Source of the DNA: Paenibacillus koleovorans NBRC 103111
GTDB lineage: Bacteria; Bacillota; Bacilli; Paenibacillales; NBRC-103111
Length of the DNA stretch: 64,000 nt
Direction: 5' to 3'
Assembly (NCBI RefSeq): GCF_004000845.1
Contig: NZ_BIMA01000017.1
Coordinates: forward strand, 23,745-87,744
In this document: in pieces, positions 8,188 through 18,782 of the stretch
How positions within the stretch are numbered: position 1 is the stretch's first letter
Layout: every line of letters begins with the position of its first letter
Notes under the pieces: generated by a model
Seen by the model: only the letters and a program-made list of their open reading frames with translations
Told to the model about the DNA's origin: nothing
Database searches by the model: none
Program-made: the position numbers and the translations under genes

Positions 8188-8796
8188 TTGAAGAAGTACC
8201 TGATCGGCGCCGTGGCCGGCGCTGCCCTGATGTTCTCCGCTCAAATCTTTGCCGAAGACGGCCTCGAGAAGATCGAAGCCTACCTCCGCCCGGGCCTACC
8301 GATCAAGCTGGACGGACAAAAGCTGCAGCTTGAAAACCCGCCGGTGATGGTCGACGGGTCTACGTATCTGCCGCTGCGCGAGATGGCCGGCATATTTGGC
8401 AAGGACGTGCACTGGAACGAAGCTGAGCAGACGGTGGAGCTGGGCAAGCGGGCGGGAACTGTCACGCCAGCTGCAACGCCGGGGCCTACGGTTACGCCCA
8501 CTCCGCCGCCGATAGAGCAAAAACCGGAATTAAAGCAGCTACCAAACTATTCGGAAGCGTATGAAGCACTGGAGTTCGATGGGATCATATATGTTCCTGG
8601 AGACAAGGCTGCAAAGCACTTTAACTTGGAGATCGGATATGACCCAAGCAACGGATATAACTTTATAAAAGGGACCAATATCTTTTTCCTAGTAGGGGGT
8701 GCCTCTAAACCCGGTGATGACGGATTCCGTTACGGTGATGTTACCTACCTCCGGGAATCATTTTTCACAAGAGCCAAAACCGAATTAAATAAATGA
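8188..8796 (+). CDS. Secreted protein with copper-amine-oxidase N-terminal-like domain
   Basis: 202 aa, TTG start after AAAGGAGCTG. Residues 1-22 are a signal peptide (ending QIFAED). Residues about 40-90 carry the stalk-domain pattern GSTYLPLREMAGIFG, as in the Cu_amine_oxidN1 family of Gram-positive surface proteins. A Thr/Pro-rich linker follows at 92-112, then a C-terminal domain with IYVPGDKAAKHF that repeats the same theme. It faces the Tal gene end to end. A + strand exported protein inside the tail operon is best read as a lysogenic-conversion gene. Confidence 0.8.
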   Translation: MKKYLIGAVAGAALMFSAQIFAEDGLEKIEAYLRPGLPIKLDGQKLQLENPPVMVDGSTYLPLREMAGIFGKDVHWNEAEQTVELGKRAGTVTPAATPGPTVTPTPPPIEQKPELKQLPNYSEAYEALEFDGIIYVPGDKAAKHFNLEIGYDPSNGYNFIKGTNIFFLVGGASKPGDDGFRYGDVTYLRESFFTRAKTELNK

Positions 8797-10857
8797 TCAT
8801 TTGAACTTTGCATTTATGACTGCCGTGTTCTGAACCCAAGATTGCCCGGCAATATTGTCACCATTTATTTGGCCAGCACCAATAAAGGCTTTATTAATGT
8901 TAACCCCTATTACACCAAAAGCGTTCAAATTAATATCATCAGCTGCATTAATAGTAAGCTCGCCAGCATTATAACTAATTGAAGCTCCCCAACCAAATGC
9001 GCTTGAGAATTGAATCGATTTGGCAGTATTGCTACTTTGATTGCCAACATATATGTTGTTCCCGACCGTAAGGTCAGTACCGACATTGATTGTAGTTCCG
9101 GCAGAAATAGAGCCACCGGTTATTGATGGTGCCGAAAGTGAAATTCCCGCCACCACATAATTCGCCGTGATGCCAAGTGCATTCACGTATCCGGTGGTCA
9201 CAGTATTACCAATGATGGTCGTTACTCCGGCCGCATCCTTAGCCGTACCGAGCCCGACATTGGTACCGACAATTAAGCTATCTATCATCGCAGTGCTAAT
9301 CTTGGCAACGCCGGCGATCAGCTGGTCCGTGGTCACCTGGCCGGTATATATCCCGCCCGAGGTGAGCAGCGTCGTTTTGTTGTTCCAAGTTCCTGCGCTG
9401 CCAATCAACCCGTCTCCGATCGTCTGACCGAATGGACCGATGACAATCTGGTTCGCATAAACCTGAGCAAATTCGCCAAGGATGCCGACGACATATTCGG
9501 CGGCCACGCCATCAGCTGTGACGGCAGCGCGCACCGTCTCCCACCCATCTGTCGATACTCCCAAGCCCGCAGCGGTCAATTTGACTTGACGCTGGGGGTT
9601 TAGTTTATCTTGAGCTAGGATACCACCGTCCTCCGGGTAGATCAGCTCCGTTTTGGAATTGTTGATGTCGGTGATGGCTTGCCGAGCTGCCGATTCGAAG
9701 GCGGTGGTCCGAACGCGGCCGCCGGTCATCAGGTCGTCTACGATACGCTTGGACCGGTCCAGGTCGGCAATAATGTCGTTGTAGTCTCGCTTCAGGAAGT
9801 TGGCCAGATTCACGCTCGCATGCTTGTCCATGGCAAACGGGTATTCGACCAGCTCCACGATCCGGGCGCCGATGTCCAGCATCTCCATGCCTTCGTCAAC
9901 GCAGAGTACGTCGTCACCGAGATATGGTTCCGGCTCTTCCGGATCAATTTTGTGCAGGTCCGCCGGGTTAATATGGATGTCGAGCTGCGGAACCTCAGCG
10001 CGCCGGAGCGCCTTCCTCGTTGCCTCCAGCAGCTCCAGCGGATCCTCAATGTTCTGGTCTATGATCTCGCCGTCGTAGTACGTGTTGGTCGAATTTGACC
10101 AGCTGGCGGCGTAAGGAGAGATCAGGTAGTTGACCTTGATGAGCCCGCCGGCGATGGCCCCCGGGACCGTGTTCAGGAGGTCTTGTTCCTCGCTCGTAAG
10201 GTGCGAGGCCGGCAGGTCGATAAAGGTTAGTCCGTCCTTCATCTGAGCGAACATGCGCGTCACCAGCGCGCCAACATCGTCGCCGAAGGTGAGGCCCATT
10301 GTGTTCTTGCCGTACCGGTACTGCAGCCCGCGGTCAATGCCGATCCGTTCCTTCAGGTGAATGACGAAGTTGTCGGGGTCCACCTCGCAGCCAAAAGTGC
10401 TAACCACGAAGTTCAGCGCCTGCAGCGCATTCCCCCGCCCGAAATCCTTGATGTCCTTCGGATCAAAGGTTGAGTCAATCGAGAAGGTGAATACGCCGCT
10501 GGTCGCATCACTGATCGCATCGGTGAGTGTGCTAATCGATACCCCAAACGCTTCGCCGACATAGGCATCGTATGGCATTTTGATATCGGCCAGCTTGAAC
10601 ATGACATGCCGGCAACTCACCAGCGCCATCCGCTTCAACTTTTTCCGATCCCTTCGTCGGCTGTTGATCACATAAAATTGGCCACGCTCGTCTTGAACGT
10701 GGCCTTTCAGTCGGATGGAGTCAACGTAATCCTCGCTTGTCATCGGAACTTGGAAAGATAGGTCGTAGTCCGAATTGATCCGGCGCCGCCGCTGGACCTC
10801 CGTAGCGTCCGTCAGGATTCCGAGAGGAACAAGATTCTTGTCGAAGACCTTTAGCAC
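8797..10857 (-). CDS. Tail-associated protein (Tal, prophage endopeptidase-tail type)
   Basis: 686 aa. The first 370 residues match the hub-like N-terminal region of the prophage endopeptidase tail family (N-terminal MLKVFDKNLVPLGIL, later FLKRDYNDIIADLDRSKRIVDD). The last 300 are Gly/Ile/Thr-rich and fit a beta-helical or fibre-like repeat (GITANYVVAGISL, GTDLTVGNNIYVG). It should form the tail tip under Dit. No catalytic triad could be assigned, so wall cleavage is uncertain. It ends where a + strand gene ends. Confidence 0.8.
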   Translation of the reverse strand: MLKVFDKNLVPLGILTDATEVQRRRRINSDYDLSFQVPMTSEDYVDSIRLKGHVQDERGQFYVINSRRRDRKKLKRMALVSCRHVMFKLADIKMPYDAYVGEAFGVSISTLTDAISDATSGVFTFSIDSTFDPKDIKDFGRGNALQALNFVVSTFGCEVDPDNFVIHLKERIGIDRGLQYRYGKNTMGLTFGDDVGALVTRMFAQMKDGLTFIDLPASHLTSEEQDLLNTVPGAIAGGLIKVNYLISPYAASWSNSTNTYYDGEIIDQNIEDPLELLEATRKALRRAEVPQLDIHINPADLHKIDPEEPEPYLGDDVLCVDEGMEMLDIGARIVELVEYPFAMDKHASVNLANFLKRDYNDIIADLDRSKRIVDDLMTGGRVRTTAFESAARQAITDINNSKTELIYPEDGGILAQDKLNPQRQVKLTAAGLGVSTDGWETVRAAVTADGVAAEYVVGILGEFAQVYANQIVIGPFGQTIGDGLIGSAGTWNNKTTLLTSGGIYTGQVTTDQLIAGVAKISTAMIDSLIVGTNVGLGTAKDAAGVTTIIGNTVTTGYVNALGITANYVVAGISLSAPSITGGSISAGTTINVGTDLTVGNNIYVGNQSSNTAKSIQFSSAFGWGASISYNAGELTINAADDINLNAFGVIGVNINKAFIGAGQINGDNIAGQSWVQNTAVINAKFK

Positions 10858-10863
10858 ACGCTA

Positions 10864-11829
10864 TCACTCCCCATAGCAGACCGTGAACGCCTCAAGCACC
10901 GCCCGCCGGTCGCCCGTATTCTCGAAGCGGACCGTCACGGCCTCTACGGGATTTGGCAACTCAACGATTCCGCCGGCGGGCTCCACCCCGTTTATAGTCA
11001 TGACGATCGTTTCCGATCCGATCAAGCGCGCAACGTGGAAAACGCCATTCGGCTCGCCCAGCTCATAGGTCGCTTGAATGTGGCATCCGGGCGGGATCGA
11101 AGTGAACTTCATACCGAAGTCGGCGACGGAGCCGCTGTCCGGATCGAGCGGCATGAACGCCTCATTCGCGAGAAAGCTGTTGCCAAACGTGTACGAGCAG
11201 CCCGTCTGCTGCTTCAAGCGTTGGATAAGGTGAGTGGTGACGTCGGTGTACGAGAACAGCTCCGGCTCCTGCGTGAACCAAGCGGTTCGTTCGGTGATGA
11301 TCGTCTCCGTGGCCGGTTCCAATCCCTCCGCGTACTCCTCCGTCTCGATCGGCGGCTGCGGCTCGTAGGTGGTCAACTCCTCATCCACATCCATCCAGTA
11401 GAGGGGATCGCCCTCACTGTCCTGCTTCTGCACCTCGATCACCTGCGAGGTCCACAGCGGCAGCGGCGAGCCGCTCGGCTGCTCCTCCTGTCCTGTAACG
11501 TCGCCCTCTTCGTCGTATAGGTCGACCAGCACGGTCGGCTGATACGACAGTTGCACGTCACCGTCCATGAGTGGCACACGAACCGTCTGATCGACCATGA
11601 TCGGCATGATGGTCGGCTCTGTTGTCTCGATCCGGCGCGTGATCGTGGTCACGTTCTCCGCATCCGGCTGCGGCAAGAGCCAGAAGCCTTCCTTGACGCG
11701 CTGCTCGGGCGTCTGGACGGTCTTGTGCAGCCCGGCTACATTTACATCCCGGACGGCAAACTCTAACGGAGAAGGGAGCCGGTCGGCCTCCGCGTACTTG
11801 TATGATTCCTTATTGAAGATGATGTCCAT
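10864..11829 (-). CDS. Baseplate or tail-fibre-linked protein
   Basis: 321 aa, acidic and beta-rich. The first half is strongly Glu/Pro/Thr-rich; the second half (about 200-321) has a jelly-roll look (GVFHVARLIGSETIVMTING). No family is recognised. It lies between the 2042-aa fibre and Tal with 3-6 base spacing, so it is probably a structural piece of the tail tip. Confidence 0.65.
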   Translation of the reverse strand: MDIIFNKESYKYAEADRLPSPLEFAVRDVNVAGLHKTVQTPEQRVKEGFWLLPQPDAENVTTITRRIETTEPTIMPIMVDQTVRVPLMDGDVQLSYQPTVLVDLYDEEGDVTGQEEQPSGSPLPLWTSQVIEVQKQDSEGDPLYWMDVDEELTTYEPQPPIETEEYAEGLEPATETIITERTAWFTQEPELFSYTDVTTHLIQRLKQQTGCSYTFGNSFLANEAFMPLDPDSGSVADFGMKFTSIPPGCHIQATYELGEPNGVFHVARLIGSETIVMTINGVEPAGGIVELPNPVEAVTVRFENTGDRRAVLEAFTVCYGE

Positions 11830-11831
11830 GG

Positions 11832-14800
11832 TTACACTCCTCTCAATAACGGACGTCCCGGGATCCGGAAGCTGTCATATACGCCTGAGTCCGCGTAGTA
11901 TTGCAAAACGGTACTCTTGCTCTTGCGGAACGATACGACAATCAACTTAATTTCTCCGTTATCCACGACAATCATCGGCAAGTATATAACCGCTTCACTA
12001 GGTAACGTAGTCGGCAAACTGAATTTGAATGTTGGATTGTTTTGCGTGAAGTTGTCCCCTGTCAGGAGCATACGCTGACTCGAACCTCGAACCACGGTTT
12101 CGCCTAAGGTAGATCCAGGATCAATGTACGTTCCTGCTTTTGGCACAACCCTGTAGAATCCGTTTGGAACCGGATTTACTAAGTTTTGCTTTAACGTCAG
12201 ACTGTCTATCGTTGTCGATACGCCTTCGCTCGTAAACTTATCCGCAATAAGATTGTAATCTTGGACCGAGGAAGGGAGTCGCGTGCTAAGTCCCCCAATT
12301 CCTGCTGTAATTGAATCGCTTGGATAAGCCCCAGTTCCCAACGTGCTTATCATCGGCGTCCCTATGGCGAGAATCTTCGACTTTCCGATGCTGCCTTGAC
12401 CCTGATACGGCACATACCGATAATTGAGCGACACGACATCACTGTTCGCCCCGCCGCCCAGGTAGCGATAGCTGCGGGCTGGGAACTTAAGCTTGACCGT
12501 CTTCGTTTCCGGCTGCACAAACACAATATTTGATTTTACGTAATCAACGTAGTCAGCCATCGTATTGTCCAGCTTGGCATAATCCATGAGCAGCGTCGAC
12601 GCATTCGTGGCGCTGGCCGGATAAGTCGGGTGTACGAGGATATGCGCCTTCTGGCTGCTGTTGATGTACTTAATCAGCGTAGAATTCGTGCTGTTCGTGT
12701 AGCTCAGCGTCTCGATCGTTCCAGCCGTTCCCGTCGCAATGCTCACCCAAGCCGAAGTCGTGTAGTCGTAGACCTTGACCGTCGCCCCATTAGTCAGAAC
12801 ACTGGCGTTGTCGCCCGATCCCTGTGCAAGGATCGCCGCCGCCCAGCTGCGTAGCGCTTTACGCATCTCCGACAGAGACATGCCGTAGTGTGAGAAATCC
12901 AGCTCGACCAGCGCCATCGGGTATTGCCCGTTGCTCGACGATGAGAGCGTCATGACGGTGCCGTCTTGTTTGGACAGAGCATCGTAATCGGACTGCGATA
13001 GCTCCAGCGCGAATGTGCTCGGCGCATCGAAGGTGGCTGAGGTCTTGTACAGGACACGGTGTGGCAACTCCACCAAACTACCGGAGCGCTTGCCGATCAG
13101 GTTAAGCGTTTTTTTCTTAACGCGTCCTGGTGTCCACGCGGCTGCAAATGCGCCTTCCTGTAGCTTCAGCCCGTCAACGTAAAAGGTAACCGCTTGTGCC
13201 GGCGGCGTTTCGTCAGTCTGAACAAATACGGCCAACGTGGCATGGCTGCTGTCTGTTTTGATGGTTGCGGTAACATATTGCCAGCTTCCCATTGCCGTGA
13301 ACTTGACTACCTTAGTCAGATCCACCGTATCACTGACTTGCATCTGCATCTTAGTGCCTGACGGAGCATTGACCCAAACCCCACCGCTGTAATAGGTGTT
13401 TGTTCTTACGGTTATTGCTGCCGATCGGCAACCCTCGCCCGCAGCCGATCCAGGTGTGACCACTTTTACCGAAGATGGCCCTACTTTTGACTTGGTAGCA
13501 TCGATACTCATTACACCACTATTAATAGCCGTGTAATTTGCCAAGTCCAGAGGACGCGCCTGATCTGCGGTCAGCATGTTCTCGCTGAGCTGCGGGAACG
13601 GGTTTTCGGGTTGTAGCACGGTGAAGCCGGTTTCGGCTACGTTCAGCGTAATGGACAACTCAACGTAGTCGGTGTTGATGATCGACGCGGTCGTGCCGTC
13701 GGATGCATCAGCGTAGGCGATGAAGTGGACGAATCCATTTGCGTCTATCGTATTATTGCTGTTGATTATTGCATTACTCATTGTTAAAGAAATTTTAGCC
13801 ACACTAGCGGAGGTGGTCGAATCGGATGTGCTAGCATAGTTTTGATATGAGTTATCCGAATTTCTCCAACCTCTAACTGTGGCTTTATTTCCTAATGGCC
13901 CTGATCCGAAGCCATTCCAATCGAATCCTATAGAAATATTAGCCTTGAGCAACGCGACTTTCTCCGCCACCGTCTGCGCTCCACCGAAGATGCCTTCGCC
14001 GTATTTGTCTTCGAGCAGGCGGATTAGGTCGAAGGAGAATAGGTGTTGTGCAATGGTAAGGTTATTGCTTCGGGAACTTGAAGCCGTTGTTCCATCCAGA
14101 ACGCCACTTGAACCATATGCGTTTTGTGATAACTCTGTCCAAGATCCGCTTGAGGGCGCCAGTAAAGATGTTGTATTATTTGCCGCATATGCCACATGAG
14201 GTATTAAGTCTGTACTACTTGATTTTTTGCCTACAAAATTCGCCTTCGCGCTCACCGTCGTACCCGACACATTTCGTTGATCGTTCACATAGACATCATC
14301 CACATTCACTGACACATTGGTTAGCCCTTTACCGGGCGGGATATTGTGCGAGTACGTTATAACCGCATTCAACACGTTGGCGTTGCCGAGCGTTCCGTCC
14401 GTGGCTGTGGGCATCGTGCCGACCGTAAACGTCGCCTCTTTGGTGCCAAGACCCGCCCACGATCCCGGCATCGAGATCGAGTACACGCTGGTCGCATTTG
14501 GCGTCGGGCTCCACGCGCTCACTGTCGCAACCTTCGTACTGCCTACGTAGTCGGTAATTGTCCGGCTCTGTCCGGCGCCGGTACCGCTCACGATCGTAAC
14601 GACAAGCCCATTATAGTAGTCATCTGCTACCGATGCGTCAGCGGCCATGTTGAGCGTGGTACTGGTGCTACCGGATTGGGCCGTCTTGGATTGCTGCGGC
14701 GTGTAAGCGACTTGTGGGACGCTGGATGCAGATGTGGTTTCTATTACATAAAACCCAACTTGATTGGAGTCGAAAATGATTCTTGTTCCGCTAGACCAAG

Positions 14801-17800
14801 TAACGGTCAATTGATTTCCAGATATAGAATTAACGGTACCCTCTCCGCTGCCCGAAATTATTCCAACAGAGAGATCGTCGATTCTGTAAATCTTGTCATT
14901 TACCGCGAACCTTGATGCGCTATCCACTTCAAAAACAGACTGAATAGAACCCGAGTTATAGCTAATGACATTAGTTACTCTCGCCAGTCCAGTATCCGCA
15001 TCAATCACGCCGCCGATAATCCCCACATCGCTCCGCACCTTGATTGTGCTACCGCTTGCCCATACTCCCTCGCTTGCCTGCGTGACCGCAATATGACGCT
15101 GCGGCGTCCGTAAAGCCTCGACGATGTCCGTCCGCGTCTCGCTGGTCAGCGGGTCGCCGAATACGCTGCGGTTCGCGTGATACTGCGATCCGTTTACGCC
15201 GTCGTAGTGGATCAGGCCGTTGTTGCCCAAGTGCGAGTTGTAGCCTTGGTAGTCGGCGGGAAGGTACCAGCGACCGTATGGGACGTAAACATTAGGAAGA
15301 ACAGAGTCTTTAACAAGATGCGGTTTTATTGTAAGATCAGTGGTTGTAAATCTGAATCGTATATATTTTACATTCGATGGTGTTGTAAATACGGTTGAAC
15401 CAACCAATGCATGGTTTATGAATGAAAAAGAACTGTCATAATAAAAGACTCTTGTATTCAAACTAGATGATGATGCCGTTGTGATTACGTAATTTGTAGA
15501 GGGTAATACTTCTGAATAACTAGCAGTACGAACCATAGTACCATCGGCTTCGCTTGCCCCCGTTGAAGTATTCATAGTTCCAGATTCAATTTGTCCATCC
15601 CATAGATTCTCGACCCAATTCGGTAACGAATCCACATACGGATACAGCGCCGCGATCTTGTCGCCGCCTGTCCAGTTTGCGTCTACGTCGATGAGGGCAT
15701 ATTCGGCTGCGGGGATTTCGTATAACCGAAAACCATCAATATCGGTTGTTATTGCGGTTGTTGTATTATCAGTAAACCAACATCTAACTAATTTTGTTGT
15801 ACCATCCCCTTGTAATTTGACGTACACAGTATCATATCTGTTTATTACTGTGGTCCGTTTCGTCCCACTTCCGACTACTTCAATCCCGGCTTTATTCGAG
15901 ACACTACTATTCACATCGACTACTGCTAAGTAGTATTTACCAGTTTCAAATAAGATTGATTTATCTACCCTTGCGTTATTGTTATTGGACCCACTGGAAA
16001 CAAACCTTTGTGCCTTGGTTCCGTATTTAGCATTGCTAGACAATGAAATTGTAGCGCCTAGAGATGAACCATAACTGTAATTCCAACCTCGTCCAATTCC
16101 ACTTCCCCCATCAACTTCAAAGTTACCATCTGCCCCAAACAGATTCGCCAACTCCACCATCGTCCCATCCGCCCGTTTCACCGTCACCGCCTGCAGTTGC
16201 TGCGGCAATCCGAGCTGATCCACACGCCGCAAGCCATACGTCTCCCGCACGGCGGTCTTGGTGTCCTTGGTCGTGAGCGCACCACGGATCGTTGCGTCAA
16301 AGGCGGCTTCCACTTCTGCCGTGATGTCGATGCGGATCGGTGTCCGGTGCCGCAGGTCGATGCAGTCGGATACGTCAATGATGTTGCTATAGAGGCCATC
16401 TGGGCGGTCAGAAGCTAGCGCTAGAGTAACTGTGCCCATTGAAGCTACTGCCGGATTGATGGTCATGGTTGTTCCGCTGTCAATCGATAGAATGGTCGCG
16501 AATAATGTACCGCCTAAAGACACAAGTCGATCGCCAGGAATTAGCCCTGTTGTAGTCGTGCCTCCAGTCAAAGTGACTTGTTGGCTTACACCTATTACAG
16601 AACTTCCTCCAGCAAATGAAACCGTCTTGTAATCACGAGCCCCGTTCGGGTTGTCCGCCCGCCATCCGCCCGAGTTTCGGCGACCCACTCCGGGTTTGCC
16701 AATTCGGAATAGCGGGATAGCGTAGACGTAGCCATCGGCAGTTGCTAGTCTGGCTTTAGAGGTATTGGTGCCATCCCCTGCTACATATAGCCCTTGATCG
16801 TCATTGAACCGCCATTCAGCTGTACCGGATGAGTTAGAAGCCTTTCTGAACCCATCATACCCATTCGTGTAAGACGAGAGTGGAGAAGCGTTCCCACCCT
16901 GAGCCAGGGTAGACCTGTTGATTTGAGAGGCAATCGTGGAATCACCAGAGACAAAACCATCGTTGTTGTAAGTGCCAAAATCAACCCCCGCCACCGTCCG
17001 AATCCGCCACGACAGGACACCGCGCTGCCCGGTGGTCGGATACCACGCTTCGAGGAATACTAGGTCGTCCCGTGTGCCATATGTCGGAGCAGCGGGAAGG
17101 GTAATTTCATGCCGCCTCGTAGTCGCATTCGCCGATCCATACACATTTGTCTTGTATCCATTCAGCAATGCCTGGAATCCTCGGAATGAAAGAATGTTCG
17201 CGAACGATGCAACCGGCGTCAGTGGAATAAACAGCTGTCCGTCTGGCTTCCCACCTGTGTCCGAGGTGCTGACTCCACCGGTCCAATCGAGAACCCCACT
17301 GAAGCTCCGCTGCCGCTCCATCTCCGCACGTGCCGTGTCGATTGCTGCTTGATATAGGTCTGCATCGTCCAGTCGACCGTCGAGTGTGGCAAACCCGTTA
17401 CGAGCGTCGAGAATCTCCGTGTTGCTCGCGCCAGCTCCGGCGACGATCTGTGTGATCCGTTGGTTTACCTCCCGAATGGCCGGCCCGGCCTTTACAGAGG
17501 ACAAGCCGCTCGCGCCGGGTGTAAACCCGATGTTCTCTGCGTCATGGGCGGCAGAAGAATCGTTGTGCGCCTGCAGCTTCGTCTCGATGTCGGCCTCGTT
17601 AGTCGTAATCTGCTCTTGCAAGCTAGCCAGGCTACTATCGTGCTGTGCATCCTTTGTTTGCAGCGCACCGATTGCCGCGCCGTTGGCGCTGATCTGTGAT
17701 TGCAAGTTGGCATCAGCTGAAGCTCTCGTTGAGGCCTCGGCGTTGTCCGCTGCTTCTCGTGCAGCCGCTTCGGCGGAATCCGCCGCCGCCCGCGCTTCAG

Positions 17801-17960
17801 CTTCGTCTGCAATCGCGGCAGTTCGGTCAATTATCTCATCGTTGATTGCTTGTTCAACGGCTTTGAGGTCCGCATCCGCGGTGTCCCAGTTCTCTTGGAT
17901 TCTCTCCAAATCCGCCATTGTCGTGTACTTGGTGATCGTATGGAATCGATCGTTTGCCAT
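11832..17960 (-). CDS. Giant tail fibre protein, 2042 aa
   Basis: Residues 1-65 are an attachment-like domain, and 35-130 form an Ala/Glu-rich coiled coil (AEARAAADSAEAAAREAAD). Residues about 240-560 are a beta domain. Jelly-roll segments resembling carbohydrate-binding modules appear near 620-750 (from NLFGADGNFEVDGG), 785-880 and 1395-1530 (ending VTFYVDGLKLQEG). Long Ser/Thr-rich beta regions lie between. It is the obvious receptor-binding candidate. Several internal stretches (DNA near 13740-14220, 15300-15560 and 15720-16100) are AT-richer than their surroundings, suggesting domain exchange. No chaperone or protease domain was recognised. Confidence 0.8.
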   Translation of the reverse strand: MANDRFHTITKYTTMADLERIQENWDTADADLKAVEQAINDEIIDRTAAIADEAEARAAADSAEAAAREAADNAEASTRASADANLQSQISANGAAIGALQTKDAQHDSSLASLQEQITTNEADIETKLQAHNDSSAAHDAENIGFTPGASGLSSVKAGPAIREVNQRITQIVAGAGASNTEILDARNGFATLDGRLDDADLYQAAIDTARAEMERQRSFSGVLDWTGGVSTSDTGGKPDGQLFIPLTPVASFANILSFRGFQALLNGYKTNVYGSANATTRRHEITLPAAPTYGTRDDLVFLEAWYPTTGQRGVLSWRIRTVAGVDFGTYNNDGFVSGDSTIASQINRSTLAQGGNASPLSSYTNGYDGFRKASNSSGTAEWRFNDDQGLYVAGDGTNTSKARLATADGYVYAIPLFRIGKPGVGRRNSGGWRADNPNGARDYKTVSFAGGSSVIGVSQQVTLTGGTTTTGLIPGDRLVSLGGTLFATILSIDSGTTMTINPAVASMGTVTLALASDRPDGLYSNIIDVSDCIDLRHRTPIRIDITAEVEAAFDATIRGALTTKDTKTAVRETYGLRRVDQLGLPQQLQAVTVKRADGTMVELANLFGADGNFEVDGGSGIGRGWNYSYGSSLGATISLSSNAKYGTKAQRFVSSGSNNNNARVDKSILFETGKYYLAVVDVNSSVSNKAGIEVVGSGTKRTTVINRYDTVYVKLQGDGTTKLVRCWFTDNTTTAITTDIDGFRLYEIPAAEYALIDVDANWTGGDKIAALYPYVDSLPNWVENLWDGQIESGTMNTSTGASEADGTMVRTASYSEVLPSTNYVITTASSSSLNTRVFYYDSSFSFINHALVGSTVFTTPSNVKYIRFRFTTTDLTIKPHLVKDSVLPNVYVPYGRWYLPADYQGYNSHLGNNGLIHYDGVNGSQYHANRSVFGDPLTSETRTDIVEALRTPQRHIAVTQASEGVWASGSTIKVRSDVGIIGGVIDADTGLARVTNVISYNSGSIQSVFEVDSASRFAVNDKIYRIDDLSVGIISGSGEGTVNSISGNQLTVTWSSGTRIIFDSNQVGFYVIETTSASSVPQVAYTPQQSKTAQSGSTSTTLNMAADASVADDYYNGLVVTIVSGTGAGQSRTITDYVGSTKVATVSAWSPTPNATSVYSISMPGSWAGLGTKEATFTVGTMPTATDGTLGNANVLNAVITYSHNIPPGKGLTNVSVNVDDVYVNDQRNVSGTTVSAKANFVGKKSSSTDLIPHVAYAANNTTSLLAPSSGSWTELSQNAYGSSGVLDGTTASSSRSNNLTIAQHLFSFDLIRLLEDKYGEGIFGGAQTVAEKVALLKANISIGFDWNGFGSGPLGNKATVRGWRNSDNSYQNYASTSDSTTSASVAKISLTMSNAIINSNNTIDANGFVHFIAYADASDGTTASIINTDYVELSITLNVAETGFTVLQPENPFPQLSENMLTADQARPLDLANYTAINSGVMSIDATKSKVGPSSVKVVTPGSAAGEGCRSAAITVRTNTYYSGGVWVNAPSGTKMQMQVSDTVDLTKVVKFTAMGSWQYVTATIKTDSSHATLAVFVQTDETPPAQAVTFYVDGLKLQEGAFAAAWTPGRVKKKTLNLIGKRSGSLVELPHRVLYKTSATFDAPSTFALELSQSDYDALSKQDGTVMTLSSSSNGQYPMALVELDFSHYGMSLSEMRKALRSWAAAILAQGSGDNASVLTNGATVKVYDYTTSAWVSIATGTAGTIETLSYTNSTNSTLIKYINSSQKAHILVHPTYPASATNASTLLMDYAKLDNTMADYVDYVKSNIVFVQPETKTVKLKFPARSYRYLGGGANSDVVSLNYRYVPYQGQGSIGKSKILAIGTPMISTLGTGAYPSDSITAGIGGLSTRLPSSVQDYNLIADKFTSEGVSTTIDSLTLKQNLVNPVPNGFYRVVPKAGTYIDPGSTLGETVVRGSSQRMLLTGDNFTQNNPTFKFSLPTTLPSEAVIYLPMIVVDNGEIKLIVVSFRKSKSTVLQYYADSGVYDSFRIPGRPLLRGV

Positions 17961-17975
17961 GAGGTTGTCCCCTCC

Positions 17976-18782
17976 CTAAAACAGGTATCTATGCCGGAAT
18001 GGAGCAAAGGTAATCGTGAAGTTCACCGTGCCGGATGCGGTCGCCGTGAATGTCGTTTCCCCTTTCGGGAGCACAAAAAAACATCCATTCGATTGGGAAT
18101 AGATGTTCTGACTATTGTTCAGTTTGACGGTTCCCTTCTCGCAGTTGATGTCGATGTAATCGGAAGGGCCATTTACTCGGGTAAGCACCAATGTATTCCC
18201 GCGGCCGTCGCTCAGATTCAAATTGGTAAAATGGCCGGTGATTCTGAACTTCGGCTTGATCGGCACATTGCCGGCGTGGTAGATCTCGAAAGTATCCGGG
18301 GACGAGCTGACCGTATAGCTGTACTCGTCTCCATAACGGAGCCCCATTCCGTAAGAGTAGCCTTGCCCGTACTCCCAACCACTCGACACATCCGTTGATT
18401 CCGGGAACGGCTGATGCATCTTGAGCGGAATGGCGAGCGTTCGAATAGTACCTCCCTTATCGATCGGCACTGTGCCGATCGGCCGGGCGGAGTAGACTCT
18501 CCCGGGAAGATCATCGAAGGTGACGGTAAGTTCGCCAATGCGAGGATTGAACATTTCCACCGCTGCAGCAATCTTATCGTAATAGTCTAGCTCCGTGTAC
18601 TCCGTGAGGAAGAAGACAAGCTGGATGACACGGGGGCCATAGACCATGCCGAAGTCTATTTCGCCGTCCCGGCCATCAATCTGCACGTTCTGATCCTCGA
18701 CGTTCGGTAGCGGCGGAATGTAACGTTCGACCAGCTCGAGGTCGACGGACGCGGTATCGACGCCATTGATGAAGCATTTCAT
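17976..18782 (-). CDS. Distal tail protein (Dit)
   Basis: 268 aa. The N-terminal belt-like domain begins with a Leu/Val-rich stretch and contains the pattern DGRDGEIDFG seen in siphovirus Dit proteins. A galectin-like C-terminal half follows. It follows the tape-measure gene with an ATGA overlap and precedes the fibre. Dit would form the hexameric hub that joins the tail tube to the tip. Confidence 0.82.
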   Translation of the reverse strand: MKCFINGVDTASVDLELVERYIPPLPNVEDQNVQIDGRDGEIDFGMVYGPRVIQLVFFLTEYTELDYYDKIAAAVEMFNPRIGELTVTFDDLPGRVYSARPIGTVPIDKGGTIRTLAIPLKMHQPFPESTDVSSGWEYGQGYSYGMGLRYGDEYSYTVSSSPDTFEIYHAGNVPIKPKFRITGHFTNLNLSDGRGNTLVLTRVNGPSDYIDINCEKGTVKLNNSQNIYSQSNGCFFVLPKGETTFTATASGTVNFTITFAPFRHRYLF

